A DNA stretch of 24,521 nt from Alphaproteobacteria bacterium (GTDB lineage: Bacteria; Pseudomonadota; Alphaproteobacteria; Micropepsales; Micropepsaceae), in the NCBI GenBank assembly GCA_028869725.1, contig JAGWRJ010000068.1:1-24521 (forward strand). The letters run 5' to 3'. The notes under the pieces were generated by a model. That model worked only from the letters and a program-made list of their open reading frames with translations. It was not told the origin of the DNA and did not search any database. Positions 13,638 to 22,011 of this stretch are shown piece by piece. A program made the translations under genes and the position numbers. Numbering within the stretch: the stretch's first letter is position 1; the number at the start of each line of letters is the position of its first letter.

Positions 13638-16397
13638 GTGGTGAACCTTAACACAGCGAACACCGTCAGCCTGATCGACGGCGAGGCGCTCCGTCATGAA
13701 CTGACGGCCCTCGCCCGCAGTCAAAGCGACCTTCAGGCGTTGCGCGCGCAGGCCCTCAGCCTGATCAAGGATCGCTTCCAGTCAGCGCGGGAGGGCGTGC
13801 GTCACGATTGTGAAGCCCGGAACATCAAGGGACTCGAAGCTGCGCGTCAGCTCTCGGCTCTGCAGGACGTCATCATCCAGGTGATCTACGACTTTGCCAC
13901 CAAACACTTTTATTACGCGCAAAACCCCACCATGGCCGAGCGCATCGCGGTGGTTGCAACCGGCGGCTACGGGCGCGGTCTTCTGGCACCAGGTTCAGAT
14001 ATCGATCTGCTGTTCGTGCGCCCGTTCAAGCAGACCGCCTGGGGCGAAAGCGTAATCGAATTCATCCTGTACATGCTCTGGGACCTGGGGCTGAAGGTGG
14101 GGCACGCAACGCGCTCCCTCAGTGAGTGCGTCCGTCTTGCCCGCCAGGACATGACTATCCGTACCTCGGTGCTCGAGGCCCGGTTTTTGTGGGGCAATGC
14201 CGAGCTCTATGACGAGATGCGCACCCGCTTCTGGAACGAGGTTGCGATCGGCACGGGACAGGACTTTGTCGAGGCCAAGCTTGCCGAACGCGATGCCCGC
14301 CATTCGCGCCAGGGCGAGAGCCGCTACCTCGTCGAGCCAAACATCAAGGAAGGCAAAGGCGGCCTCAGAGACCTTCAGACCCTGTTCTGGATCGGAAAAT
14401 ATGTCTACCACGCCGAGAACACGGCCGATCTCGTCCACCACAATGTCCTCACAGCGGACGAGTACGACTTGTTCCAGACCGCAGAAGCGTTCCTGTGGGA
14501 TGTTCGGGTCCAGCTTCATTACCTCGCAGGACGCGCCGAAGAACGTCTGAGTTTCGGCGTTCAGCCCGAGCTTGCCCGCCGCCTTGGCTTTGATGCGCCC
14601 AACCAGCAGCGTGCCGTCGAAGCCTTCATGCGTGCCTACTTCCTCGCAGCCAAGGAAGTGGGCGATTTGACCCGCATCTTCTGTGCGGCGCTGGAAGAAC
14701 AGAACCGCAAATATCGCCCAGCTCTGGCCCGCATGCTGCCCGGCTTTCTCAAACCACGCACGGGCCTTGAGGATTTTTACGTCGAAAATGGCCGGCTCAA
14801 TGCCCGCTCCGGTGCCTTCACTGCGGATCCGGTCAATCTCATCCGGATCTTCCACCTCGCTGACGCCAAGGGCGTCGACGTTCATCCCCATGCACTTAGG
14901 GCTGCTACGCGCTCACTGCATCTGATTTCCGAAAAGGAGCGGAACGATCCGGAGGCCAACCGGCTGTTTCTGGAGATCCTGACCTCACGGCGCGATCCCG
15001 AAGGCGCGCTGCGACGTTTAAATGAATCGGGCGTGTTTGGCTGCTTCGTGCCGGACTTCGGACGGGTCGTGGCGCTGATGCAGTTCAACATGTATCATCA
15101 TTATACGGTTGATGAGCATCTGATCCGCGCCGTGGGCAACGTCGCGGCGATCGAGCGCGGGGAGCATCGCAGCGATCACCCGCTGTCATCCGATCTCATC
15201 AAACGCATCAAATCGCGCAACACGCTCTACTGCGCCATTCTGCTGCACGACATCGCCAAGGGTCTTGCCGGTGATCATTCCGAGGAGGGGGCAGCCATCG
15301 CACGGCGCCTGTGCCCGCGCTGGGGACTGAGCCCCCAGGAAACCGAAGATGTTGCCTGGCTGGTCGAGCATCACCTGGTGATGGCCGACGTTGCCCAGCG
15401 CCGCGACATTTCGGACCCCAAAACTGTGCGCGATTTTGTCCAGACGGTGCAGACGCCCGAGCGGCTGCGTCTGCTTCTGGTTTTGACCGTCGCCGATATC
15501 CGCGCCGTGGGACCCGGTGTCTGGAATGGCTGGAAGGGCCAGCTCCTGCGCGATCTGTACTTCGAAGCCGAGGCCGCGATGTCCGGTGCCGAGGCGGCAC
15601 GCGGGCGGCCCGCACGCATTAATGCCGCCAAGGCTGGACTGACCGAACGCCTGTCCGATCTTGCACCCGCGGTCCAGGCGCACGCCATCGAGCGGCATTA
15701 TGATCCGTACTGGCTCGCATTCGATCTCGATACGCTCGAACGTCATGCAAGACTGATGGCTGATGCAGATGCGGCTGGCGAGCTTCTCGCCCTCTCACTT
15801 CAGAGCAACAGCTTTCGCGCCATCAGTGACGTTGTGGTTTACACACCCGACCATCCTGGCCTTTTTGCCCAACTGGCTGGCGCCATTGCCGTGTGTGGCG
15901 GCTCAATCGCCGATGCCAAGATCTTTACCACCTCGGACGGATTTGCGCTCGATGTGTTCTCGGTTCAGGACCAGGATGGTGGCCCCTTCACTGGCGGGGC
16001 TCGCACGGCGCGCCTGCGTGACACCATCGCCAGAACCCTGGCGGGCGAGGTGCGTCCGCGCCGTGCCCTCGCCAAACGCAGATCACCCGCACGCGCCTCG
16101 GCCTTCAACGTGCGCCCGCGGGTAGATTTCGACAATGATGCGTCTGCGACAGCGACCGTTGTCGAAGTCGAAGGTCTCGACCGGGCGGGTCTGCTCTATG
16201 ACGTCACCAACAGCCTCTTTAAATCCGGCCTGTCGATCTCGGCTGCAATGGTCGCGACCTATGGCGAACGGGCCATCGATGTCTTCTATGTCCGCGATGG
16301 ATTTGGCCACAAAATTTTTCATCCCGGACGCATCGCCACGGTGCGCGAACGCCTCCTCAAGGCCCTGGAGGGCGACGAAAAGGAGGTGGCTGCTTGA
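13638..16397 (+). CDS. glnD: Bifunctional uridylyltransferase/uridylyl-removing enzyme GlnD
   Basis: Senses glutamine and uridylylates or deuridylylates PII proteins, controlling nitrogen assimilation. The 919-residue length is typical for alphaproteobacteria. Domains in order: nucleotidyltransferase with G-G-Y-G-R-G at 109-114 and G-S-D-I-D-L-L at 119-125; a helical GlnD-specific domain; an HD domain with L-L-H-D-I-A-K-G at about 535-542 for uridylyl removal; and two ACT domains at about 732 and 838 that bind glutamine, each with the D-H/R-x-G-L pattern. All key catalytic signatures are present. The start is a GTG doublet: 13638 and 13641. AGGA at 13630-13633 is 4 nt from the first and 7 nt from the second, so 13641 may be the real start. 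Confidence 0.97.
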   Translation: MVNLNTANTVSLIDGEALRHELTALARSQSDLQALRAQALSLIKDRFQSAREGVRHDCEARNIKGLEAARQLSALQDVIIQVIYDFATKHFYYAQNPTMAERIAVVATGGYGRGLLAPGSDIDLLFVRPFKQTAWGESVIEFILYMLWDLGLKVGHATRSLSECVRLARQDMTIRTSVLEARFLWGNAELYDEMRTRFWNEVAIGTGQDFVEAKLAERDARHSRQGESRYLVEPNIKEGKGGLRDLQTLFWIGKYVYHAENTADLVHHNVLTADEYDLFQTAEAFLWDVRVQLHYLAGRAEERLSFGVQPELARRLGFDAPNQQRAVEAFMRAYFLAAKEVGDLTRIFCAALEEQNRKYRPALARMLPGFLKPRTGLEDFYVENGRLNARSGAFTADPVNLIRIFHLADAKGVDVHPHALRAATRSLHLISEKERNDPEANRLFLEILTSRRDPEGALRRLNESGVFGCFVPDFGRVVALMQFNMYHHYTVDEHLIRAVGNVAAIERGEHRSDHPLSSDLIKRIKSRNTLYCAILLHDIAKGLAGDHSEEGAAIARRLCPRWGLSPQETEDVAWLVEHHLVMADVAQRRDISDPKTVRDFVQTVQTPERLRLLLVLTVADIRAVGPGVWNGWKGQLLRDLYFEAEAAMSGAEAARGRPARINAAKAGLTERLSDLAPAVQAHAIERHYDPYWLAFDLDTLERHARLMADADAAGELLALSLQSNSFRAISDVVVYTPDHPGLFAQLAGAIAVCGGSIADAKIFTTSDGFALDVFSVQDQDGGPFTGGARTARLRDTIARTLAGEVRPRRALAKRRSPARASAFNVRPRVDFDNDASATATVVEVEGLDRAGLLYDVTNSLFKSGLSISAAMVATYGERAIDVFYVRDGFGHKIFHPGRIATVRERLLKALEGDEKEVAA

Positions 16398-16449
16398 AGA
16401 GGGGGGCGGGATTCGGGCATAAGGCGCCCGCATCACCAAGGCCCTGAAG

Positions 16450-17463
16450 ATGTCCGTCCATCGCGTTCTGTCCGGCATGCAGCCGACCAACACCCTGCAC
16501 CTTGGCAACTATCTCGGTGCCTTGAAGAACTGGGTGGCGCTGCAGTCGCGCATGGAGTGCCTTTACTGCGTCGTGGATCTGCATGCGATCACCCAGGATT
16601 CAGGCTATGGCAAGCCAGAGGCTCTGGCTCATGCCACCCGCGAAGTCGCCGCAGCCTATATTGCCGCCGGCATCGATCCGCGAAAAAGTCCGGTCTTCAA
16701 CCAGGCCCGGGTTCCCGAACACAGCGAACTCAGCTGGATCTTGAGCTGCGTCGCCCGGCTGGGCTGGCTCGACCGCATGACCCAGTTCAAGGAAAAAAGT
16801 GGCAAGCACAAGGAGCGGGCAAGCGTTGGCCTTTATACCTACCCGGTCCTGATGGCCGCCGATATTCTTGTTTACAAAGCCACCCATGTGCCAGTTGGCG
16901 AGGACCAGAAGCAGCATCTGGAGCTGGCGCGCGACATCGCCCAGAAGTTCAACAACGACTTCGGCATGAAGGACTTTTTCCCGCTTCCCGAGCCGGTGAT
17001 CACCGGCCCGGCGACACGGGTCATGAGCCTGCGCGACGGCTCGAAGAAGATGTCGAAGACTGACGAGAGTGATATGTCGCGCATCAATCTGACCGATGAT
17101 GCCGACGCCATCGCCAACAAGATCCGCAAGGCCCGCACTGATCCGGAGCCGCTGCCGGAAAGTTCCAAGGACCTGGAACACCGTCCCGAGGCTCAGAACC
17201 TCGTCAACATCTTTGCTGCCCTCAGTGATGAGACCGTCGATGGCGTGGTTACGCGATTTGCCGGACAGCAGTTCTCTGCCTTCAAATCCGAGCTTGCCGA
17301 CCTGGCTGTCGCCAAGCTCACGCCCATCGCCGCGCAGATGCGCCGCCTGATGGACGATCCGGCCGAACTTGACCGCATCCTGATCGATGGCGCGCAGAAG
17401 GCCCGCGCCATTGCCGAGCCGGTCATGAAGGAGGTTCGCAGGGCCGTCGGTTTCCTGTCCTGA
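16450..17463 (+). CDS. trpS: Tryptophan-tRNA ligase
   Basis: A class Ic aminoacyl-tRNA synthetase that charges tRNA-Trp; 337 residues, the usual bacterial length. The ATP-binding signature corresponding to HIGH is T-N-T-L-H-L-G-N at 13-20 and the K-M-S-K-T signature lies near 199-203. S-G-M-Q-P-T, V-D-L-H-A-I-T and V-G-E-D-Q-K-Q-H are further family blocks. It starts 52 nt after glnD in a gap with no clear promoter or terminator, so read-through from glnD is possible. No strong Shine-Dalgarno precedes the ATG. Confidence 0.97.
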   Translation: MSVHRVLSGMQPTNTLHLGNYLGALKNWVALQSRMECLYCVVDLHAITQDSGYGKPEALAHATREVAAAYIAAGIDPRKSPVFNQARVPEHSELSWILSCVARLGWLDRMTQFKEKSGKHKERASVGLYTYPVLMAADILVYKATHVPVGEDQKQHLELARDIAQKFNNDFGMKDFFPLPEPVITGPATRVMSLRDGSKKMSKTDESDMSRINLTDDADAIANKIRKARTDPEPLPESSKDLEHRPEAQNLVNIFAALSDETVDGVVTRFAGQQFSAFKSELADLAVAKLTPIAAQMRRLMDDPAELDRILIDGAQKARAIAEPVMKEVRRAVGFLS

Positions 17464-17526
17464 CCCCAGGGTCCTGGGCGCAAGTGCCCGGTGACGGGGC
17501 CTACAGCCTTGGGCTAGAACCAGAGG

Positions 17527-18288
17527 ATGCAGAACGGACCTCAAACGGTACTGGTGACTGGAGCCGCCAAACGCCTTGGCCGGGCCATCGCCCTCGATCT
17601 GGCGGCCAAGGGCTATGACGTGGCCGTGCATTACAATGCCTCGGAGCACGATGCCCAGGAGCTTGCCAGCCGGATCCGCGCTCTTGGCCGCGCTGCGGTC
17701 CTCTTGAAGGCTGATCTGGCGGAGGAGGAGCAGGTCGAGACGCTCGTCACCCGCGCCACAAGTGCCTTGGGTCCGATCTGCGCTCTCATCAACTCGGCCT
17801 CTCTCTTCGAGGAGGATGACTGGCAGAGCGCCACCCGCCACAGCTGGGACCAGCACATGGCCGTCAATCTGCGCGCTCCTTTTGTCCTCGCCCAGACCTT
17901 CGCACGGGCTCTGCCGGACGCGTTCAGGGGAGCGATCGTCAATCTCGTCGATCAGCGCGTCCTCAAACCAACGCCCCAGTTTCTCACCTACAGCCTGAGC
18001 AAGGCCGGGCTCGACTGGCTGACCGTGACCCTGGCCCAGGCTTTGGCGCCGCGCATCCGCGTCAACGCCGTAGGTCCCGGACCTACCTTGCGCAATCAAC
18101 GTCAAAGCGAAGCGGATTTTCTGCGTCAGCGGGCCGCCACCTTGCTGGGGACCGGCGCCGACCCCGACGATGTCTGCGCCGCCGTACGCTATCTTCTGGG
18201 GGCTTGCGCCGTTACCGGACAGTTGATTGCGGTCGATGGCGGCCAGCATCTTGCGTGGCAGACGGCCGATGTAGCCGTGAGGGAATGA
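17527..18288 (+). CDS. SDR oxidoreductase, pteridine-reductase / FolM-like
   Basis: A 253-residue short-chain dehydrogenase. The cofactor motif T-G-A-A-K-R-L-G at 11-18 has the Arg typical of NADPH-dependent pteridine reductases (Leishmania PTR1) and FolM rather than the usual T-G-x-x-x-G-I-G. H-Y-N-x-S-E follows at 35-40 as in PTR1. N-S-A-S is at 89-92, and the catalytic pair is Tyr155/Lys159, preceded by N-L-V-D (139-142) with the aspartate those enzymes use. It likely reduces dihydropterins or dihydrofolate. Context supports this: the stop overlaps an ATG of folB, so the pair is a pterin/folate unit. The initiation signal is weak (AGAGG directly before the ATG). Other SDR substrates cannot be excluded. 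Confidence 0.85.
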   Translation: MQNGPQTVLVTGAAKRLGRAIALDLAAKGYDVAVHYNASEHDAQELASRIRALGRAAVLLKADLAEEEQVETLVTRATSALGPICALINSASLFEEDDWQSATRHSWDQHMAVNLRAPFVLAQTFARALPDAFRGAIVNLVDQRVLKPTPQFLTYSLSKAGLDWLTVTLAQALAPRIRVNAVGPGPTLRNQRQSEADFLRQRAATLLGTGADPDDVCAAVRYLLGACAVTGQLIAVDGGQHLAWQTADVAVRE

Positions 18289-18290
18289 CG

Positions 18291-18695
18291 ATGAACGAGA
18301 ATGCGCACGTTCAGTCCCTGCGTATTGCAGACTGCGATCTTGCGATCCGGCACGTGTTTATTCGCAATCTGTGCCTTGAGGCACAGATCGGGGTCTATCG
18401 TCACGAACATGGCCGCAGCCAGCCCATACGCATCAACGTCGATCTGGCAGTCGAGGACTCGATGCAGTTGGAAGACCGCCTTGACCAGGTGGTCGACTAC
18501 GCCGAGATCACCCAGCGCATCCGCGCCATCGTGGCAGATGGTCATGTCAAGCTCGCAGAGACACTCGCCGAGCGCATCGCCGACACCTGCTTTCTGGACA
18601 GCCGGGTCAAGGGCACGCGCGTGCGAGTGGAAAAGCTCAATGCCCTCGAAGACGCCGAGAGCGCCGGCGTCGAGATTGAACGCAGGCGCAGATAG
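18291..18695 (+). CDS. folB: Dihydroneopterin aldolase family protein
   Basis: Catalyses the aldol cleavage of 7,8-dihydroneopterin in folate synthesis. About 134 residues, with the FolB blocks I-F-I-R-N-L-C-L-E-A-Q-I-G-V-Y-R-H-E at about 24-40, I-N-V-D-L-A-V-E, V-V-D-Y-A-E-I (substrate-contacting Tyr), L-A-E-T-L-A-E-R-I-A with the conserved Glu, and V-R-V-E-K at the end. Two ATGs are possible: 18285, which overlaps the upstream stop, and 18291, which is 7 nt from GAGGG at 18279-18283 and is preferred. The N-terminal 20 residues before the conserved core are longer than in minimal FolB proteins. Confidence 0.92.
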   Translation: MNENAHVQSLRIADCDLAIRHVFIRNLCLEAQIGVYRHEHGRSQPIRINVDLAVEDSMQLEDRLDQVVDYAEITQRIRAIVADGHVKLAETLAERIADTCFLDSRVKGTRVRVEKLNALEDAESAGVEIERRRR

Positions 18696-18696
18696 G

Positions 18697-18798
18697 ATGG
18701 CGTCCAATCGGCGCTTCAGACCGGTTCAGTACAGGGCGCCCAAATCTGCGCAACCAACGTTACCAAAGACGCGCCGAGGACACGCGCAGCCGCAATGA
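18697..18798 (+). CDS. Possible 33-codon ORF coupled to uvrC
   Basis: A frame from ATG 18697, 1 nt after the folB stop, to TGA 18796-18798, which overlaps the uvrC ATG (18795-18797) in an ATGA arrangement. The 33-residue product is basic (seven Arg and two Lys) and rich in Gln and Pro, with no recognised domain. The nearest purine-rich sequence is GATAGG directly before the ATG, a poor Shine-Dalgarno. Since uvrC also lacks a well-placed ribosome site, translation of this ORF could deliver ribosomes to uvrC. It may equally be chance. Confidence 0.3.
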   Translation: MASNRRFRPVQYRAPKSAQPTLPKTRRGHAQPQ

Positions 18799-20672
18799 CA
18801 AAGGACGACGACACTCCCAACGCTAACGCTCCCCTCGTAGGGGCCGCCCGCATTGCCGCCTATGTCAGGCTCCTGCCGGACCTGCCCGGGGTCTATCGCA
18901 TGCTCGACGCCAAGGGCGACGTGCTCTACGTCGGCAAGGCCAAGAGCCTGAAGAAGCGCGTTGCTGCCTACGCCAAGTCAGGCGGGCAGACCGAGCGCAT
19001 CGCGCGGATGATCAGCGAGACCAGGGACATGCTCTTCGTCACGACGGCGAGCGAGAGCGAAGCCCTGCTGCTTGAAAGCAACCTGATCAAGCGTCTGAAG
19101 CCGCGCTACAATGTGTCGTTTCGCGACGACAAGAGCTTTCCGAATATTCTGCTGCGTGAGGACCATCCGTTCCCGCAGCTCGTCAAACATCGCGGCGCCA
19201 GGACGACAAAGGGGCATTACTATGGTCCGTTTGCGAGCGCCGGCGCCGTCAACCGTACCCTCAACACCCTGCAAAGGGCGTTCTTGCTGCGCTCCTGCTC
19301 GGACAGCGTCTTTGAAAGCCGCACCCGGCCCTGTCTTTTGTATCAGATCAAACGCTGCTCGGGGCCATGCGTCGGCCGCATTGACAGCACCGGTTATCAC
19401 GAGCTGGTTCACGAAGCCGAAGACTTCCTGTCTGGCAAAAGCCGCAGTATCCAGGCCCAATTGGCCAAGGAGATGGATGCGGCTGCTGCCGCTCTCGATT
19501 TTGAACGCGCCGCGATCCTGCGTGATCGCATTCGCGCCATGAGCCATATCCAGTCCAACCAGGGGATCAATCCCACCAGCTTTACGGATGCAGATGTCTT
19601 TGCGCTGTTCAGCCAGGGATCGGATGTCTGCATCCAAGTTTTCTTCTTCCGCGCCGGACAGAACTGGGGCAACCGCCCATATTTTCCCCGCAGCGGGGCG
19701 CACAGCAGCGCCGCTGAGATTCTCTCAAGCTTCATCGCCCAGTTCTATGACGAGCGCGAGAGCCCGCCACTCATCTTGGTCAGCGACCCGCCCGCGGACG
19801 CAGCGCTCCTGGCTGACGCCTTGAGCAGCCGCACTGGCAAGCGGGTCGAAATTGCGCTGCCACAGCGCGGCGAAAAGCGCGACATCGTCGAAATGGCACG
19901 CAGCAATGCCCGCGAGCAGTTGGCCCGCCGTCTTGCCGAAAATTCGGCCCAGGTGCAGTTGCTTGAGGGGCTCGCAGACCTGTTCGGCATGGACAGCGCA
20001 CCGCGCCGCATCGAAGTGTATGACAACAGTCACATTCAGGGTCGCCATGCCGTGGGCGCCATGATCGTGGCCGGGCCTGACGGCTTCGAGAAGGGTGAAT
20101 ACCGCAAGTTCAACATCAGATCGGAGGACCTGACACCAGGCGACGACTACGCGATGCTGCGCGAGGTCTTGAGCCGGCGCTTCGGCCGTCTCCTCAAGGA
20201 TGAGGATACCGCCCGCGCCAAATGGCCTGACCTCGTACTGATCGACGGCGGCGAAGGCCAGCTTTCGATCGCCTGCCAGGTGTTTGCCGATCTGGGGATC
20301 GAGGATGTCGAACTCGTGGCGATCTCCAAAGGCCCGGACCGCGACGCGGGGCGGGAACATTTCTATCGCCCCGGTCAGCCGCCCTTCCGTCTCGATCTCA
20401 AAAATCCCGTCCTCTATTATCTGCAGCGTCTGCGCGATGAGGCGCACCGCTTCGCCATTGGCAGCCACCGCAAGCGGCGCAGCAAGGCACTGGGCGCCAA
20501 CCCGCTCGATGAGGTCGCCGGCGTCGGGGCCGCGCGCAAACGCGCGCTATTGCAGCATTTCGGGTCGGCCAGGGCGGTTTCGGCAGCCAGCCTTACCGAT
20601 CTGCAATCCGTGGAGGGCGTCAGTGCCACACTGGCCAAGAAAATCTTCGACTTCTTCCATGCGGGCGGCTAG
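18795..20672 (+). CDS. uvrC: UvrABC excinuclease subunit C
   Basis: Makes the dual incisions around UvrB-marked DNA lesions; 625 residues against about 610 in E. coli. The N-terminal GIY-YIG nuclease has G-V-Y at 32-34 and Y-V-G-K-A-K at 45-50 (3' incision). A cysteine cluster C-L-L-Y-Q-I-K-R-C-x-x-P-C follows at about 180-195. The UVR domain that binds UvrB is at about 220-255, and the RNase-H-like 5' nuclease has D-N-S-H-I-Q-G near 410 and L-I-D-G-G-E-G-Q-L near 482. The tandem helix-hairpin-helix ends the protein (565-625). GAGGA at 18775-18779 is 15 nt from the ATG, too far for efficient initiation. uvrB lies 9 kb upstream. Confidence 0.97.
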   Translation: MTKDDDTPNANAPLVGAARIAAYVRLLPDLPGVYRMLDAKGDVLYVGKAKSLKKRVAAYAKSGGQTERIARMISETRDMLFVTTASESEALLLESNLIKRLKPRYNVSFRDDKSFPNILLREDHPFPQLVKHRGARTTKGHYYGPFASAGAVNRTLNTLQRAFLLRSCSDSVFESRTRPCLLYQIKRCSGPCVGRIDSTGYHELVHEAEDFLSGKSRSIQAQLAKEMDAAAAALDFERAAILRDRIRAMSHIQSNQGINPTSFTDADVFALFSQGSDVCIQVFFFRAGQNWGNRPYFPRSGAHSSAAEILSSFIAQFYDERESPPLILVSDPPADAALLADALSSRTGKRVEIALPQRGEKRDIVEMARSNAREQLARRLAENSAQVQLLEGLADLFGMDSAPRRIEVYDNSHIQGRHAVGAMIVAGPDGFEKGEYRKFNIRSEDLTPGDDYAMLREVLSRRFGRLLKDEDTARAKWPDLVLIDGGEGQLSIACQVFADLGIEDVELVAISKGPDRDAGREHFYRPGQPPFRLDLKNPVLYYLQRLRDEAHRFAIGSHRKRRSKALGANPLDEVAGVGAARKRALLQHFGSARAVSAASLTDLQSVEGVSATLAKKIFDFFHAGG

Positions 20673-20691
20673 CGGGTGTAAGGGTGTTTCC

Positions 20692-21306
20692 ATGTACAGC
20701 CTGCCCAACCTCCTCACCATGTTCCGCATCGCGCTGGTGCCGCTGTTTGCGATCGCCTTCGCCTTTCCCGGCCCTTCAGGCAAGCTGGCCGCCTTCGCGA
20801 TCTTCGTCCTGGCCGGAGTGACCGATTTCTTCGATGGCCTGGCCGCACGCCGGCTCAAATCCTATTCCGATTTCGGCCGCATGCTTGATCCCATTGCCGA
20901 CAAGATCCTCGTTGCCACCGCACTCATGATGCTGGTCGCCGGCGGGGCGTTTGACGGCTACAAGCTGATCCCGGCCCTCGTCATCCTGTGTCGCGAGATC
21001 CTGGTTTCGGGGTTGCGCGAGTTTCTTGCCGGCGTGCGCGTCAGCGTGCCCGTGACCTCGATTGCCAAACTCAAGACCACGATCCAGATGATCGCCATCG
21101 GTGCGATGATCCTCGGGCCCACCGCCAACCACGTGGTGCCAGGAGCTCTCGCCTTTGCCTATGTGCTGTTGTGGGTGGCAGCTGGGCTCACAGTCTATAC
21201 CGGAGCGATCTACTTTCGGGCCGGGCTTGCCCACATCGACCCTGAACCGCGGGCCGAACGCAGTGACGGGCAGGAGCGCCATGGCGGCGCTGGAGAAGCG
21301 GTATGA
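20692..21306 (+). CDS. pgsA: CDP-diacylglycerol-glycerol-3-phosphate 3-phosphatidyltransferase
   Basis: Inner-membrane enzyme of the first committed step of phosphatidylglycerol synthesis. The CDP-alcohol phosphotransferase motif is complete: D48-G49-x2-A52-R53-x8-G62-x3-D66-x3-D70. There are about five to six hydrophobic spans, the N-terminal S-L-P-N-L-L-T-x-x-R typical of PgsA, and a hydrophilic C-terminal tail of about 25 residues after the last span. It is 204 residues long, near the family norm plus the tail. AAGGG at 20680-20684 precedes the ATG by 7 nt. It follows uvrC by 19 nt and its stop overlaps the moaD start by 4 nt. Confidence 0.95.
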   Translation: MYSLPNLLTMFRIALVPLFAIAFAFPGPSGKLAAFAIFVLAGVTDFFDGLAARRLKSYSDFGRMLDPIADKILVATALMMLVAGGAFDGYKLIPALVILCREILVSGLREFLAGVRVSVPVTSIAKLKTTIQMIAIGAMILGPTANHVVPGALAFAYVLLWVAAGLTVYTGAIYFRAGLAHIDPEPRAERSDGQERHGGAGEAV

Positions 21307-21554
21307 AAGTACTCTACTTCGCCTGGGTGCGCGAAAGGCTCGGCCGCAGCGAAGAAGAGCTCAACCTTCCGGCGAATGTTCGCACGGCGCGCCAGCTGGC
21401 AGCCCACCTTCATGATCGCGGCGGCGCGTATGCGATGGTGTTTGGCGAACTTTCCACGCTCAATCTTGCGATCGACCAGGAGCACGCGACGTGGGACAGC
21501 GCGCTCGGAACCGCGCGTGAAGTTGCGTTCTTTCCGCCGGTAACGGGAGGCTGA
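21303..21554 (+). CDS. moaD: Molybdopterin synthase sulfur-carrier subunit
   Basis: Small ubiquitin-like subunit whose C-terminal Gly-Gly is activated by MoeB and thiocarboxylated to donate sulfur to precursor Z. 83 residues, starting M-K-V-L-Y-F-A-W-V-R-E and ending P-P-V-T-G-G, the required di-glycine. GGAG at 21292-21295 gives 7-nt spacing. It overlaps pgsA by 4 nt and is followed 1 nt later by moaE, so the two synthase subunits are made together. Confidence 0.96.
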   Translation: MKVLYFAWVRERLGRSEEELNLPANVRTARQLAAHLHDRGGAYAMVFGELSTLNLAIDQEHATWDSALGTAREVAFFPPVTGG

Positions 21555-21555
21555 G

Positions 21556-22011
21556 ATGCACATTTCCATCCAGGAAGCAGATTTCGACAGTGCGGCTGAA
21601 GTCGAAGTCCTGACGGGTGGGCGCAGCGATATCGGTGCCGTGGTCAGTTTCGAAGGCCGCGTCAGGTCCGATGACGGCCTGACCGCACTGACACTCGAGC
21701 ACTATCCGGGCATGACCGAAGGCGAAATCACACGCCATGTCGAGACGGCGCTGGCGCGCTGGCCGCTTGCCGGGGTCCGCGTCATTCATCGCATCGGACG
21801 TCTTAACCCCGGTGCACGTATCGTGCTCGTCATTACCGCGTCAGCCCATCGCGGTGCTGCGTTCGAAGCCGCCGAATTCCTGATGGACTATCTGAAGACC
21901 CGCGCTCCGTTCTGGAAGCGCGAGGAACGCGCCGGCGGCGCGCACTGGGTAGCTGCCAGGGCGGCCGATTTTGATGCCGCCCGCCGCTGGCAGATGACGA
22001 CGAAAGCCTAA
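21556..22011 (+). CDS. moaE: Molybdopterin synthase catalytic subunit
   Basis: Large subunit of molybdopterin synthase; receives sulfur from MoaD and converts precursor Z to molybdopterin. 151 residues. Diagnostic blocks are G-A-V-V-S-F-E-G-R-V-R at about 27-37, L-E-H-Y-P-G-M-T-E at about 48-56, H-R-I-G-R-L, S-A-H-R-x-A-A-F-E-A, and D-Y-L-K-T-R-A-P-F-W-K-R-E containing the catalytic lysines. GGGAGG at 21545-21550 is well placed. Other molybdenum cofactor genes (moaA, moaC, moeA, moeB) are not in the window. The stop interlocks with that of ilvE on the other strand. Confidence 0.97.
   Translation: MHISIQEADFDSAAEVEVLTGGRSDIGAVVSFEGRVRSDDGLTALTLEHYPGMTEGEITRHVETALARWPLAGVRVIHRIGRLNPGARIVLVITASAHRGAAFEAAEFLMDYLKTRAPFWKREERAGGAHWVAARAADFDAARRWQMTTKA

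Noticed and set aside
16600..18249. 549-codon open frame on the minus strand across trpS and the SDR gene
   Set aside because: It spans two well-supported plus-strand genes and shows no recognisable protein features.
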